Assembly: GCA_963833235.1 (NCBI GenBank)
Contig: CAWHXG010000003.1
Span: 186,001-250,000, forward strand
Direction of reading: 5' to 3'
DNA: 64,000 nt
DNA from: CAWHXG01 sp963833235
GTDB lineage: Bacteria; Pseudomonadota; Alphaproteobacteria; Rhodobacterales; Rhodobacteraceae
In this document: in pieces, positions 17,620 through 26,316 of the stretch
How positions within the stretch are numbered: position 1 is the first letter of the stretch
Layout of the letters: each line of letters begins with the position of its first letter
Made by a program: the position numbers and the translations under genes
Notes under the pieces: model-generated
What the model was told of the DNA's origin: nothing
What the model saw: only the letters and a program-made list of their open reading frames with translations
Database searches by the model: none

Positions 17620-18414
17620 ATGATCCAGACCTTGGCCCACCACACGCGCCATCAGCCCGCCGGCCCTGCCGGGATCGAGGTTCTCGCCGGTATGACGCTG
17701 GTTCCGGGGCGGGTGCACGAGCTGTGCGGCCCGGCCCGGCGACGGCTGGCGCTGGTGGTGGCGGCGCGGATGGGCGGGCCGGTGCTGTGGATCCGCCCCG
17801 CCTGGCAGGCAGAGCGGCTGAACCCCGACGGCATGCGCGGGCTCGTGGCACCGGGGCGGGTGGTGTTCGTGGACGCGGCCCGGATCGAAGACGTGCTGTG
17901 GTGCGCCGAGGAAGGCCTGCGGGCGGGCGCGATGCCGCTGGTGGTGGCCGAAACGCCGGAGCCGCCGGCGCTGACCCCGGTGCGCCGCCTGCATCTGGCC
18001 GCCGAGGCGGGCGGGATGGCGAACGCCATGGGCGGCGGCTCGGGCGGCGGCTCGGGCGGCGGCTCGGGCGGGACCGCCGGCGGCGCGCGGCCCATGGCGC
18101 TGCAGCCGATGGGCCTGCTGCTCAGCCCCGGATCGGGCGGTGCCGCCGGGGTCGAAAGCCGCTGGCACCTCTCGGGCGCCCATGACGGCGAGAGCACGGC
18201 CTGGCGGCTGGAGCGGCTGCGGGCCCGGACCGATCCGCCGGGCGACTGGACGGTCAGCGGGCTGGACGCGGCCCTGCCTTTCGTAACGCACTCGCCTGCT
18301 GCAACGCGCTTGCCTGTTGCAGCGCCCCCGCCCCAGGCCTCCGGCAGCGCCTGGCCTCCTCAACGACCTGCGCCTGCAGCCCAGCCCCGTCAGATACGGG
18401 GCGCCATCACCTGA
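17620..18414 (+). CDS. imuA: ImuA-like SOS-regulated mutagenesis accessory protein
   Basis: 264 residues. It lacks a P-loop but has the pattern of rhodobacterial ImuA homologues: GRVHELCGPARRRLAL, PVLWIRPAWQAERLNPDGM, FVDAARIEDVLWCAEEGLRA, VRRLHLAAEAGG, and SRWHLSGAHDGESTAWRLER near the end. ImuA normally acts with ImuB and DnaE2 in damage-induced translesion synthesis. Here an MFS gene follows and neither partner is in the window. An internal GGGS repeat (about residues 128-142) from three near-identical 12-base units forms a flexible linker, and the C-terminus is Pro/Ala-rich. Preceded by a perfect SOS box. The family call is from remembered sequence pattern. Confidence 0.75.
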   Translation: MIQTLAHHTRHQPAGPAGIEVLAGMTLVPGRVHELCGPARRRLALVVAARMGGPVLWIRPAWQAERLNPDGMRGLVAPGRVVFVDAARIEDVLWCAEEGLRAGAMPLVVAETPEPPALTPVRRLHLAAEAGGMANAMGGGSGGGSGGGSGGTAGGARPMALQPMGLLLSPGSGGAAGVESRWHLSGAHDGESTAWRLERLRARTDPPGDWTVSGLDAALPFVTHSPAATRLPVAAPPPQASGSAWPPQRPAPAAQPRQIRGAIT

Positions 18415-18575
18415 CCTTGCGCGCGTGCGGGAGATCGCGCTCTAACGGTCCCGTGCCGGCCCCAGAATTCGGAACGACCATCCGGCCCCCAGAATAGGGC
18501 TGGCCAATCCCGGATGCCGCGGCGATGGTTCCCACAGGCCGAAACGGCCGCTCAGAATGCCAGCCCCCGGCTCCC

Positions 18576-19910
18576 ATGTCGCTTCTCATCTCCTTTGCCG
18601 CGCTCCTGCTGTCGGTGGTGCTGCTGCAACTGTCCTCGGGCGGGGTGGGGCCGCTCGATGCCCTCTCGGGCCTGGCGCTCGGCTTCACCACCCAACAGGT
18701 CGGCCTGCTCGGCTCAGCCCACTTCCTCGGCTTCTTCATCGGCTGCTGGTGGGCGCCGCGGCTGATGGGCCAGGTCGGGCATTCCCGTGCCTTCGCCGCC
18801 TTCACCTCCGCCGGGGCGATCGGCCTTCTCGCCCACATGCTCGTCGTCGGCCCCTACCCTTGGGCGCTGATGCGCGTGGCCACGGGGCTTTGCGTTGCGG
18901 GGTGCTACACGGTGATCGAAGCCTGGCTCCAGGCGCGGGTCAGCAACGCCACGCGGGGGCGTGCCCTTGGCCTTTACCGCTTCGTCGATCTGGGCGCGCA
19001 GCTGGTGGCGCAGCTTCTGATCGGGGTGCTGGAGCCGGCCAGCTACGTCTCCTACAACCTCCTGGCAATCCTGTGCTGCGCCTCGCTTCTGCCGCTGACG
19101 CTGACCACCCTGTCGCCGCCGGCCACGGGGCCCGCCCCGCGCCTGCGCCCCTGGCTTGCCGTCGTGCGTTCCCCGCTCGGGGCCGCGGCGGTGGTCGTCG
19201 CCGGTCTCACCGGCGCCGCCTTCCGCATGGTCGGGCCGGTCTATGCGCAGCGCGTCGACCTCTCTCCCGACCAGACCGGGCTTTTCCTCGCCGCCTTCAT
19301 AGCGGGCGGGGCGTTGGCGCAGATCCCCGTCGGCTGGCTTGCCGACAAGTACGACCGGCGATGGGTGCTGATCGGCCTGTCGGCTCTTGCGGTGGCCTCC
19401 TGCGGGCTGACGGTCGCCTTGGCGGGCAGCGGGCCGACCGCTGTCCTCGTCACCTCGGCGCTTTTCGGCGCGGTGACCGTGCCGGTCTATTCGGTCGCCG
19501 CAGCACATGCCCACGATTTCGCCGACCAGGGCGAGCGGGTGGAGCTTTCGGCGGCGCTCATGTTCCTCTTCGCGGTGGGTGCGATCTGCTCGCCCCTCGG
19601 GGCGTCGGCGCTTATCGAAACCTATGGGCCGGAAGCCCTTTTCGCGATGCTCGCGGTCGGGCACGCGGCCTTGCTGGGGTTCGGGCTCGTGCGTATACGG
19701 GCCCGGCCGACGCCCGCCAGCCGGACGCGGTACGTCTACACGCCGCGCACCACGTTCCTCATCGGCAGGATCCTGCGGCGGCCGCGCGACCCGAATCTGA
19801 CCACGTCGAAGGAGGGCCCGGCCCCCTCGGGCGCTGCGTCTGCCGAAGGCGCGAAACCGGTGCAAATTGGCCAGAGTGAGGCTGATCCGTCCCGAACAGC
19901 CGACAATTGA
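18576..19910 (+). CDS. MFS transporter (YcaD/UMF-like)
   Basis: About 444 residues from MSLLISFAALLLSVVLLQLS; the longer frame from 18525 has an unlikely polar leader. Twelve hydrophobic segments are present, with MFS loop motifs GCWWAPRLMGQVGHSRAFA after TM2 and GWLADKYDRRWVLIGLS after TM8. This arrangement matches the YcaD-type sugar/drug exporter group common in Rhodobacterales. The C-terminal 60 residues are a polar cytoplasmic tail. No clear ribosome binding site was seen. It follows the ImuA-like gene by about 160 bases in the same direction; substrate unknown. Confidence 0.87.
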   Translation: MSLLISFAALLLSVVLLQLSSGGVGPLDALSGLALGFTTQQVGLLGSAHFLGFFIGCWWAPRLMGQVGHSRAFAAFTSAGAIGLLAHMLVVGPYPWALMRVATGLCVAGCYTVIEAWLQARVSNATRGRALGLYRFVDLGAQLVAQLLIGVLEPASYVSYNLLAILCCASLLPLTLTTLSPPATGPAPRLRPWLAVVRSPLGAAAVVVAGLTGAAFRMVGPVYAQRVDLSPDQTGLFLAAFIAGGALAQIPVGWLADKYDRRWVLIGLSALAVASCGLTVALAGSGPTAVLVTSALFGAVTVPVYSVAAAHAHDFADQGERVELSAALMFLFAVGAICSPLGASALIETYGPEALFAMLAVGHAALLGFGLVRIRARPTPASRTRYVYTPRTTFLIGRILRRPRDPNLTTSKEGPAPSGAASAEGAKPVQIGQSEADPSRTADN

Positions 19911-20248
19911 CCGTCACTGAGGATTGCGTTAACCACGTCATCTCGTTCAACGAACCAGCAAGCAGCCACTCCCGGCTCTTCGCGCGACTTCATCTTCGGT
20001 CGTTAAGGCTCTATTAAGCTTAAAGAACTATGGGCAGATCGCAGACAACTCATGTCTTCTCTGTGGCAAATTCTAGATTAGTTCGCCACTAGAGTTAAAA
20101 AACACCATGCCGAAGCCCTTAACACCCTGTGAATCCGGTTTGGCGTGAGGTATACAGCGTTACGTGCCGGGACTGGTCGAGGCCTCCAGGCGACACTCAC
20201 TCGACCGTGTGACCCTGATCCCGGTTACCTGAACGAAGGAATTGAACA
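19911..20248. promoter_or_regulatory. A+T-rich leader region before the VPLPA-CTERM gene
   Basis: Roughly 340 bases without a gene and visibly richer in A+T than anything around it (for example TAAGCTTAAAGAACTA near 20020 and a GTGGC...GCCAC dyad near 20062-20088). It most likely holds the promoter and a long 5' leader of the gene at 20249. I could not define a promoter with confidence. Confidence 0.4.
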
Positions 20249-20794
20249 GTGATTAAACAAGGTAAAATGCTGGCGATCGCGTTGATCGCAGCCTTCACCC
20301 TCCCGTTGGGTGCCAAGGCCGCGACCTTCGAGTTCTTTAACGATCTCGTGGCTGGGCAGGACTACTCGTTCGCCCAGGCCCTGATGCCCGGAGAGTTGGT
20401 GACCTGGAAGTTCACAGCTCTCGACGACTTCTCCATCGGCTCATTCGCAATCGCCGGAACCGGTTCGAGCCGTGGCAGCGATCTGGCCAACCTGCGGTTC
20501 GGCTTCTCGCAGCCCGAGACCGAAGCCTTCTCTTCGATTGTCACGGCGTCGACCGGCACCAGTGCAACCGGAAGCGGTTTCCTCATGGGTAACACCTACG
20601 CCGCCGGCGACATGTTCTCGATCTTCCTCTCGGATGGTCTTGAGAAGTCGATCGGTACGACGGTGTCCTTCGAGACCGTAGAGATCATGACGCCCCCGGT
20701 GCCGGCTATTCCGCTGCCGGCCGCCGGCTTGCTGCTCGGAACGGTCCTGCTCGGTGGTGGCGCGTTCGCCGCCCGCCGGAAGTCCGAAGCCTGA
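20249..20794 (+). CDS. VPLPA-CTERM (PEP-CTERM variant) surface protein
   Basis: 181 residues from GTG 20249, which has AAGGA eight bases upstream; ATG 20267 is an alternative. A signal peptide (MLAIALIAAFTLPLGAKAAT) is followed by a beta-rich, threonine/serine-rich body and the C-terminal sorting tail IPLPAAGLLLGTVLLGGG then AFAARRKSEA. That tail, a PLPA motif, hydrophobic helix and basic end, is the VPLPA-CTERM signal processed by an exosortase in Rhodobacterales, where such proteins are secreted with exopolysaccharide. Codon use is less G/C-biased than its neighbours. It has its own strong terminator. No exosortase is in the window. Confidence 0.85.
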   Translation: MIKQGKMLAIALIAAFTLPLGAKAATFEFFNDLVAGQDYSFAQALMPGELVTWKFTALDDFSIGSFAIAGTGSSRGSDLANLRFGFSQPETEAFSSIVTASTGTSATGSGFLMGNTYAAGDMFSIFLSDGLEKSIGTTVSFETVEIMTPPVPAIPLPAAGLLLGTVLLGGGAFAARRKSEA

Positions 20795-20836
20795 TAAGTC
20801 TCTTTCGGGCATCGCTGCCCGAATGAGCCAGATTAC

Positions 20837-20868
20837 GAAAGCAGCGCCGGTTCGCCGGCGCTGCTTTC
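20837..20868. terminator. rho-independent terminator, 14-bp stem with TTCG loop
   Basis: GAAAGCAGCGCCGG (20837-20850), tetraloop TTCG, and the exact complement CCGGCGCTGCTTTC (20855-20868). The A-run on the left and T-run on the right make it usable from either strand. It ends the VPLPA-CTERM transcript before metG. Confidence 0.9.
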
Positions 20869-20961
20869 AATTTGCGGTCTCCGCAGAGCCCGACCCGGTT
20901 GCGCTGGCCCTTCCCCCTGCGCTGGTCTAAGGCGACGTCGCACAACGACAGGACCGCGCGG

Positions 20962-22693
20962 ATGGCCCGTATCCTCATCACCTCGGCTATCCCCTACATC
21001 AACGGGATCAAGCACCTGGGCAACCTGGTGGGCAGCCAGTTGCCAGCAGATCTCTATGCCCGCTACGCCCGCGCTCGAGGCCATGAGGTTCTGTTCCTCT
21101 GCGCTACAGACGAGCACGGAACGCCGGCAGAGCTGGCGGCGGCCAAGGCGGGAGAGCCCGTAGCCGCTTACTGCGCCCGGATGCACGGCGTGCAGACCAA
21201 GCTGGCCCGAGGCTTCCGCCTCTCCTTCGACCATTTCGGCCGATCTTCCTCACCGCAGAACCACGCGCTTACCCAGCATTTCGCCGGGCGGCTGGCCGAA
21301 GCCGGGCTGATTGCCGAGGTGGACGAGCGCCAGGTCTACAGCCGTGCAGACGGGCGGTTCCTGCCGGATCGTTACATCGAGGGCACCTGCCCGAATTGCG
21401 GGTACGAACGTGCACGCGGCGATCAATGCGAGAACTCGCACCAAGCAGCTCGACCCGACCGACCTGATCGAGCCGCGCAGCGCCATCTCCGGCTCCACCG
21501 ACCTTGAAGTACGTGAGACCAAGCACCTCTACCTGAGGCAATCGGCCCTGAAGGACGATCTGGAGGCCTGGATCGCGGGCAAGGCCGACTGGCCGATCCT
21601 GACCACCTCGATCGCGCGCAAATGGCTGCACGATGGCGACGGGCTGCGCGACAGGGGCATCACCCGCGATCTCGATTGGGGCATCCCCGTGCGCAAGGGC
21701 ACCGATCCCTGGCCGGGGATGGACGGCAAGGTCTTCTACGTGTGGTTCGACGCCCCAATCGAATACATCGCCTGCGCGGCCGAATGGGCCGAGGCGCAGG
21801 GCCTCGGGGAAGCCGACTGGCAGCGCTGGTGGCGCACCGACAAAGGTGCCGCCGACGTGCGCTACGTTCAGTTCATGGGCAAGGACAACGTGCCGTTCCA
21901 CACGCTGGGCTTCCCGGCGACCCTGATGGGAGCCAACCGCGGCGGAGTCGAAGCCTGGAAGCTGGTCGACTACATCAAATCGTTCAACTACCTGAACTAC
22001 GATGGCGGCCAGTTCTCCACCAGCCAGGGGCGCGGGGTCTTCATGGATCAGGCGCTTTCGATCCTGCCGGCGGACTACTGGCGCTGGTGGCTTCTCAGCC
22101 ATGCCCCCGAAAGCTCGGACGCGGAATTCACCTGGGAGAACTTCCAGGCTTCGGTGAACAAGGATCTGGCCGACGTTCTGGGTAATTTCGTGAGCCGGGT
22201 GATGAAGTTCTGCCGCTCGAAATACGGCGAGGCTGTGCCCGCCGGCGGCAGTTACGGCCCAGCCGAGGCGGCCGTGATCGGAGAGCTGACTCAGCGGGTG
22301 GCGGCCTACCAGACCCAGATGGAGGCGATGGAGGTCCGCAAGGCCGCGGCGGAGCTGCGCGCGCTCTGGGTCGCCGGCAATGAATACCTCCAAAGTGCCG
22401 CCCCCTGGGCCCTGCACAAGACCGATCCGGAGGGCGCCGCTGCAATCGTCCGCCTGGGGCTGAACCTCGTGGCGCTCTACGCCGCCCTGTCGGAGCCGTT
22501 CATCCCCGATGCGGCAGACACGTTGGCGAAGGCGATGGGGCTCGACGCCGTGAGATGGCCCGAGGATGTGCCGGCGGCGATGGAGGCCCTGCCACCGGGC
22601 CATGCCTTCACCGTGCCCGACATTCTGTTCCGCAAGATCACGGACGACGAGCGCGAGGAATGGCAAGCGCGGTTCGCAGGGCAGCGGGCCTGA
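20962..22693 (+). pseudogene. metG: methionyl-tRNA synthetase, single-base frameshift
   Basis: ATG 20962 opens MARILITSAIPYINGIKHLG with the HIGH motif as HLGN, then FLCATDEHGTPAELAAAKAG. The zinc knuckle reads CPNCGYERARGDQCEN; one extra base (probably C21437) then breaks the frame. Removing it restores CENCTKQLDPTDLI, giving back the fourth zinc cysteine, and the rest follows: VFYVWFDAPIEYIA, the KMSKS equivalent FSTSQGRG, and the anticodon-binding domain to 22693. Total about 576 residues. MetG charges tRNA-Met and is normally essential, so either the base is a sequencing error or another metG exists. That makes this gene a gauge for the other frame breaks in the window. Confidence 0.88.
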
Positions 22694-22817
22694 TCGCGCG
22701 GCCGCCTCGGGGGGCAAAGCCCGCCCCGGGCGTCACCACCCGTCAGCCCGATACCGGCAAATGCCAGCCCGGTGACGGCGAATGACGCGGCCGACGATGC
22801 GCAGGGCAATTTCATGC

Positions 22818-23960
22818 TCAGCCAACCTGCCGCCCCTGCACCCAGACCCCGCGGATCGTCGCCCGCCCGCCCACCATCCGCAGCCGCACAAGATCGCCCC
22901 GCAGGCCGAGCTCCAGCCGGCCGCGGTCACCGAGGTTCGCAGCACGGGCGGGCGCATCCGTGACGGCGGCGATCCCGGCGGCCACGTTGCCGGTGACGTT
23001 CCCCATCATCATCGCCGCGGTCAGCAACGCCCCCGGCACGTAGTCCGACGACAGGATATCCAGCAGCCCCGCCTCCACAAGCCTGGCCGCCGCCACGTTC
23101 CCGGAATGCGATCCGCCACGGATCAGGTTCGGCGCGCCCATCATCACGGCGATCCCCGCGGCCCGGCTGGCTTCGGCCGCCTCGCGCGTCGTGGGAAATT
23201 CTGCGAGGGCCACGCCGTGGCCAGCCGACGTCTCGACCTGCCCCGCCGTGGTATCGTCGTGGCTGGCCAGAACGGCCCCCAGTCGGCCCGCCGCCGCCAC
23301 GGCCCCCGCCTCGTGCGCCGCACCCAGCCGGGCCTGAAGCGCCTTGAGCCTGGCCACGTGATCGCCGAACTCCGCCTCGTTCAGCCCCTTTGAGCCGCAG
23401 ACATAGGCGCGCAGCGTGGCAAGATCGCGGAACTGGCGTTGGCCGGGCGTGTGATCCATGAGGCTGAGGATGCCGACGCGGTCCTCGGGGCCGAACTCGT
23501 CGAGCTCGTCGAGTAGCGTCTCCGAACAAATCTCGGCCCGCAGATGCAGGAAGTGGCTGATCTTCAGCGCCCCCGCCGCGCGCATCGCCATGATCTCCGT
23601 CGCCATTCTGCGAGCATAGGCGCCGTAGCCAGTGCGGTCGTCGGTCACGATGGACCCCACGCGGACGGCATCGAAGACGGTCGTGATCCCGCAGCTCGCC
23701 AGCTCTCCGTCATGGGCCAGGATCGCGGCGTCGTGGGGCCAGTCGACGCCCGGGCGCGGCGTCATGTGGCGTTCGAGGTTGTCGGTATGCAGCTCGACGA
23801 GCCCCGGCACCACCAGATCGCCCTCGCAATCCACCGCCCCGCCAACCGCGCCTGTGCCATCGTCGATATCGGCGATCGTACCGCCCGTCAGGCGCAGGCT
23901 GCCCGAACGGGTCTCGCCAGGCAGCACGAGGGTCGCGTTGGAGAGGACGAGTTCGGTCAT
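22818..23960 (-). CDS. phnM: alpha-D-ribose 1-methylphosphonate 5-triphosphate diphosphatase
   Basis: 380 residues of the amidohydrolase superfamily. PhnM landmarks are VVPGLVELHTDNLERHMTPR, with the metal-binding histidine and aspartate, HDGELASCGITTVFDAVRVG, ILSLMDHTPGQRQFRD, VLASHDDTTAGQV and LDILSSDYVPGALL. It removes pyrophosphate from the ribosyl-phosphonate intermediate of the C-P lyase pathway. The rest of the phn genes are not in the window; only a divergent DUF1045 gene accompanies it. The 125 bases between it and the converging metG gene contain no clear terminator. Confidence 0.93.
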   Translation of the reverse strand: MTELVLSNATLVLPGETRSGSLRLTGGTIADIDDGTGAVGGAVDCEGDLVVPGLVELHTDNLERHMTPRPGVDWPHDAAILAHDGELASCGITTVFDAVRVGSIVTDDRTGYGAYARRMATEIMAMRAAGALKISHFLHLRAEICSETLLDELDEFGPEDRVGILSLMDHTPGQRQFRDLATLRAYVCGSKGLNEAEFGDHVARLKALQARLGAAHEAGAVAAAGRLGAVLASHDDTTAGQVETSAGHGVALAEFPTTREAAEASRAAGIAVMMGAPNLIRGGSHSGNVAAARLVEAGLLDILSSDYVPGALLTAAMMMGNVTGNVAAGIAAVTDAPARAANLGDRGRLELGLRGDLVRLRMVGGRATIRGVWVQGRQVG

Positions 23961-24042
23961 GGCAGCTACTCTTCACGACGACTAGGCAGGGGGCGGGTCC
24001 GCCGTGCATCCCCGCGGGCGGAGAGCGAGGGGCAAACGAACG

Positions 24043-24741
24043 ATGGAGATTCCGGGACGCTATGGCATCTACGTGCTGCCGGATACAGGGCCCTTGGCCG
24101 ATTGGGGTGCCCGCTGGCTGGGCTGGGATGCCCGCAGCGGCGCCGAGGCGATGCCGCCCGAGATCGACGGATTGCCCTGCCCGGTCGCCGAACTGACCGC
24201 CACGCCGCGGAAATACGGCTTTCATGGAACGATCAAGCCGCCCTTCCGCCTGGCTGAAGGATGCGACCCACGGTCGCTGCAAACGGCGCTGGAGGGCCTA
24301 TGCGCCAAACGCATGCCGGTTCGGCTGCCCGGGCTACGGCTGACAGCGCTTGGCGGGTTCTTGGCCCTGGTGCCGCACGTCGCAAGCGATGCGCTCGCGA
24401 CGCTTGCGGCCGACACGGTGCGGCAGCTCGACAGATTCCGCGCGCCCGCCGGGGCCGAGGAGCTGGCCCGCCGGCGCGCGGCCGACCTTTCGCCGCAGGA
24501 AGAGGCAAACCTGGGCGCCTGGGGCTATCCCTACGTGATGGAGAGCTTCCGCTTCCACATCACCCTCACGGGGAAACTGCCGGGCGCGGACGCCGATCAG
24601 ACGGTCGCGGCGCTGCGGCCGGTCCTGGACCCGATGCTCGAGGAGCCCTTCATGATCGACCGGCTCGCCCTGGTGCACAGCGGCGAAGACGGCCGTTTCG
24701 CCCGCGTCGGGGACGCTCCGCTCCTTGGCGGCAAACCTTAA
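24043..24741 (+). CDS. DUF1045 phosphonate-metabolism-associated protein (2H phosphoesterase-like)
   Basis: 232 residues from ATG 24043 (MEIPGRYGIYVLPDTGPLAD). Two HxT/S motifs typical of the 2H phosphoesterase fold are seen: KYGFHGTIKPPFRLAEG and ESFRFHITLTGKLPG, about 120 residues apart. DUF1045 proteins are regularly encoded with phosphonate (phn) genes, and this one is divergent from phnM across an 82-base gap. A role in processing a cyclic phosphate intermediate is an attractive inference from the 2H motifs but is not established. I see no Pho-box-like repeat in the shared intergenic region. Confidence 0.85.
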   Translation: MEIPGRYGIYVLPDTGPLADWGARWLGWDARSGAEAMPPEIDGLPCPVAELTATPRKYGFHGTIKPPFRLAEGCDPRSLQTALEGLCAKRMPVRLPGLRLTALGGFLALVPHVASDALATLAADTVRQLDRFRAPAGAEELARRRAADLSPQEEANLGAWGYPYVMESFRFHITLTGKLPGADADQTVAALRPVLDPMLEEPFMIDRLALVHSGEDGRFARVGDAPLLGGKP

Positions 24742-24888
24742 TTTCCCGTCATGAACCGCAGGCGAAGCCGCTACGCCGCCCGCGTTCCGCCGCCGCCCTA
24801 CTCGCCGTCCCACCCGCCGAAATTAGGCCCAATGCAGGCCTTGCTGTTGAGGGCATGGGAGCTTTTCCGCAGCGCCGCCCCATTGCGC

Positions 24889-24939
24889 TTGTCAACCAAT
24901 TGTCATGAACCGGATGCATCGCTGTCACGCGGCCGTGAC
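24889..24939 (+). promoter_or_regulatory. Pho box array (PhoB sites in 11-bp phase)
   Basis: Half-sites resembling CTGTCAT recur every 11 bases: TTGTCAA (24889), TTGTCAT (24900), a weak CGGATGC (24911), CTGTCAC (24922) and CCGTGAC (24933). The 7-4-7 spacing is that of PhoB boxes. The array ends 38 bases before the ATG of the glycerophosphodiesterase gene, suitable for activation under phosphate limitation. Confidence 0.8.
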
Positions 24940-24977
24940 ACTGCCTGAAGGCCGATCTTCGGCTGATGGGGAGACTT

Positions 24978-26210
24978 ATGACCAATTCCAACACGATCCT
25001 GGCCGCGTCCGTCCTGGCGCTCGCAGCCACCGGAGCGCTTGCCGAAAGCGCGATCAGCACCGGACCGCGCCCGCTCTACCTGATCGACAAGCTCCAGGAG
25101 GGCGAGCTGAAGGACACGCTGTTGGCCTGCGCCGGCCAGCCGGTGAAGCGGACGAACTTCTCCATCGGCCATCGCGGGGCGCCCCTGCAATTCCCCGAGC
25201 ATACCGCCGAAAGCAACGTCGCGGCCGCCCGCATGGGGGCCGGCATCCTGGAATGCGACGTGACCTTCACCAGCGACAAGGAACTGGTTTGCCGCCACGC
25301 CCAGAACGACCTGCACACGACCACGAACATCCTCGTCAGCGACCTGGCCGGCAAGTGCACGACCCCCTTCACCGCTGCCGCGGGAGATGTGGCCGCCGGC
25401 GCCGAATGCCGCACCAGCGACCTGACGCTGGCGGAATTCATAACGCTCACGCCTAAGATGGACGCCTCGAACGGCACGGCCTCGACGGCGGAAGAGTATC
25501 AGGGCGGGACCGCGGGCTTTCGCACGGATCTCTACACCACGCAGCCCGCGACGCTTCTGACCCATGCGCAATCCATCGCGCTCTTTCGCGATCTCGGCGC
25601 CAAGTTCACGCCCGAGCTGAAGAGCGCCTCCGTCGATATGCCCTTCGACGGGTTCAGCCAGGCGGACTACGCCCAGAAGATGATCGACGAGTACAAGGCC
25701 GCCGGCGTGCCGCCGCAGGACGTCTGGGCGCAGTCGTTCGATCTGTCCGACATCCAGTACTGGATCGAGAACGAGCCCGAGTTCGGCGCCCAGGCCGTCT
25801 ATCTCGACGACCGCTACGAGGCGGAGGACGAAGACGAGGGCCTGATCGACCCGATGGACCCCGCCACCTTCAAGCCCACGATGCAGGAACTGGCGGATAT
25901 GGGCGTGAACTACATCGCGCCGCCGCTCTGGATGCTGGTCACCGTCGAAGACGGCAAGATGGTCCCCTCGCCCTACGCGACCGAGGCGAAGGCCGCGGGG
26001 CTCGAGTTGATCACCTGGACGCTGGAACGCTCCGGCCCGCTGACCGATGGCGGCGGATGGTACTTTCAGTCGGTCGAAGAGGTGACCGATGGCGGCGAGG
26101 ATTACCTCAACATCCTGCACGTCCTCGCGCAGGATGTCGGTGTGGTTGGCGTCTTCAGCGACTGGCCGGCGACGGTAAGCTATTACGCCAGCTGCATGGG
26201 GCTCGACTGA
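24978..26210 (+). CDS. glpQ: secreted glycerophosphodiester phosphodiesterase (GlpQ-type)
   Basis: 410 residues from ATG 24978, with a GGGGAGA ribosome site; signal peptide MTNSNTILAASVLALAATGA-LAES. Catalytic GDPD motifs are visible: FSIGHRGAPLQFPEHTAES with HR and E, GILECDVTFTSDKELVCRH with the metal-binding ECD and a catalytic His, and FTPELK. Longer than E. coli GlpQ (358 residues), with an acidic insertion DDRYEAEDEDEG around residue 280. It would hydrolyse glycerophosphodiesters from lipid breakdown to glycerol 3-phosphate in the periplasm. A Pho-box array precedes it, so phosphate-starvation induction is expected. Confidence 0.9.
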   Translation: MTNSNTILAASVLALAATGALAESAISTGPRPLYLIDKLQEGELKDTLLACAGQPVKRTNFSIGHRGAPLQFPEHTAESNVAAARMGAGILECDVTFTSDKELVCRHAQNDLHTTTNILVSDLAGKCTTPFTAAAGDVAAGAECRTSDLTLAEFITLTPKMDASNGTASTAEEYQGGTAGFRTDLYTTQPATLLTHAQSIALFRDLGAKFTPELKSASVDMPFDGFSQADYAQKMIDEYKAAGVPPQDVWAQSFDLSDIQYWIENEPEFGAQAVYLDDRYEAEDEDEGLIDPMDPATFKPTMQELADMGVNYIAPPLWMLVTVEDGKMVPSPYATEAKAAGLELITWTLERSGPLTDGGGWYFQSVEEVTDGGEDYLNILHVLAQDVGVVGVFSDWPATVSYYASCMGLD

Positions 26211-26220
26211 TCCCTGCAGG

Positions 26221-26281
26221 GCGGGCCAGGATCAGCCGGCCCGCGCGAATGCACTCGATCTGGGGCGGGTCATACCGCCCC
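26221..26281. terminator. two consecutive hairpins after the GDPD gene
   Basis: GCGGGCC (26221-26227) pairs with GGCCCGC (26238-26244); GGGGCGG (26262-26268) pairs with CCGCCCC (26275-26281) around GTCATA. Neither has a U-run, so termination efficiency is uncertain; partial read-through into the gene at 26317 is possible. Confidence 0.5.
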
Positions 26282-26316
26282 TGATCTTCGCCGTCCTGTC
26301 GAGAAGAGATCAAATC

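Noticed and set aside
18557..19879. 440-residue plus-strand frame overlapping the MFS gene
   Set aside because: Arg/Ala/Pro-rich with no membrane pattern; the MFS frame explains the region fully.
23961..24042. Pho box between phnM and DUF1045
   Set aside because: No TGTCA-like half-sites in 7-4-7 spacing could be found, although phosphonate genes are often PhoB-controlled.
26221..26281. Possible CRISPR or regularly spaced repeats
   Set aside because: Only two unrelated hairpins; no repeat-spacer periodicity. No CRISPR array was found anywhere in the window.
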